A DNA stretch of 64,000 nucleotides, taken from the NCBI GenBank assembly GCA_018806985.1, contig JADANN010000404.1, forward strand, positions 682,001 to 746,000, written 5' to 3'. Shown here piece by piece: positions 63,800 to 64,000 of this stretch. The translations under genes were made by a program, and so were the position numbers. Within the stretch, counting starts at the first letter, position 1, and each line of letters begins with the position of its first letter. The notes beneath the pieces are model-generated. The model was not told the origin of the DNA. It ran no database searches and worked only from the letters and a program-made list of their open reading frames with translations. This stretch comes from Angiostrongylus vasorum (lineage: Eukaryota > Nematoda > Chromadorea > Rhabditida > Metastrongylidae).

Positions 63800-64000
63800 G
63801 GCGTGAAAGCCAGTGGTCAGAGGTGCTCTGCAATACACATATCTTCATTGGTTCACTCTCGTGCTCCGGGTTCGCAAAGCCTTCACCTCTCCGGAGACTG
63901 CAATTCGATAGCAAACTTGTGTGTAGGATAGCAATATTGGTGTGATATATCGGCAGGCCACCACAATTCATTGTAAAGGCCAAATATGTATTTGATGACT
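63800..64000 (+). mobile_element. SINE-1 copy, cut by window end
   Basis: Head CGTGAAAGCCAGTGGTCAGA, B-box region TTGGTTCACTC, CTCCGGAGACTGCAATTCGA, CGGCAGGCCACCACAATTC; the tail lies outside the window. Confidence 0.75.

Noticed and set aside
1..64000. CRISPR arrays, bacterial operons, integrons, rRNA
   Set aside because: No regularly spaced direct repeats with unique spacers, no ribosome-binding-site gene rows and no conserved rRNA words were seen; the sequence is clearly eukaryotic.

Overview
This window looks like nuclear DNA from a parasitic strongylid nematode, most like the hookworm/strongyle genomes. The clues are AT-rich DNA, small exons joined by introns whose acceptors resemble TTTCAG, a very large load of RTE-type retrotransposon debris whose protein (GVRQGDTISPKLF, FADDIVLI, DNRWTRAVSDWIP-type motifs) is familiar from that group, and many tRNA-derived SINEs. 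Nothing bacterial, viral or organellar was seen. Species and chromosome cannot be told from the sequence.

Most of the window is repeat. Names used below are mine. SINE-1 has a tRNA-like head GGCGCNNTGGTCGGAGG and an ATCCTT-type tail, with about 16 copies. SINE-2 has a tRNA-like head with B box GTTCGATTC and an A-rich tail, with about 8 copies. RTE-1 and RTE-2 are two non-LTR lineages, all copies broken. R3 is a ~380 bp non-autonomous insert with target-site duplications whose 3' end resembles that of RTE-2. FB1 and FB2 are two foldback (long palindromic) elements; FB1 carries a hammerhead-ribozyme-like core. U is a ~2 kb sequence present as a large inverted duplication.

Layout. 0-5 kb: RTE-1 remains, two minus-strand gene pieces (1.15-1.73 kb; 3.39-4.50 kb, a type II membrane protein) and SINEs. 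5.3-18.3 kb: FB1, the U inverted duplication (arms 6.0-7.6 plus 13.1-13.5 kb against 14.9-17.4 kb), nested foldback elements, R3 inside a SINE-2, and RTE-1. 18.9-19.2 kb: an open frame built on 39-bp repeats. 19.2-28 kb: mostly unassigned, with a TATG microsatellite and an RTE-2 remnant. 28.9-30.5 kb: plus-strand exons, the best being a three-exon, in-phase gene. 30.6-38.8 kb: R3, foldback debris, one RhoGAP-like exon and SINE-2 copies. 38.8-44.7 kb: the best gene of the window, a minus-strand, signal-peptide-bearing, cysteine-rich secreted protein in at least five exons whose first intron is packed with repeats. 45-51.8 kb: mostly unassigned plus SINEs. 51.9-55.3 kb: the longest RTE-1 copy, an RTE-2 tail and simple repeats. 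57.2-57.7 kb: a nearly complete FB2. 58.7-59.3 kb: a two-exon minus-strand gene piece. 60.9-64 kb: SINE-1 copies and an 83-codon open frame.

Genes were found by eye from open frames, splice-site consensus and phase agreement. Only gene A (38.8-44.7 kb) and gene C (29.8-30.5 kb) are supported by several independent in-phase junctions; gene B (3.4-4.5 kb) comes next. Many short open frames in the window look plausible in more than one frame and are left out or given low confidence. There is no operon or multi-gene pathway that I can defend.
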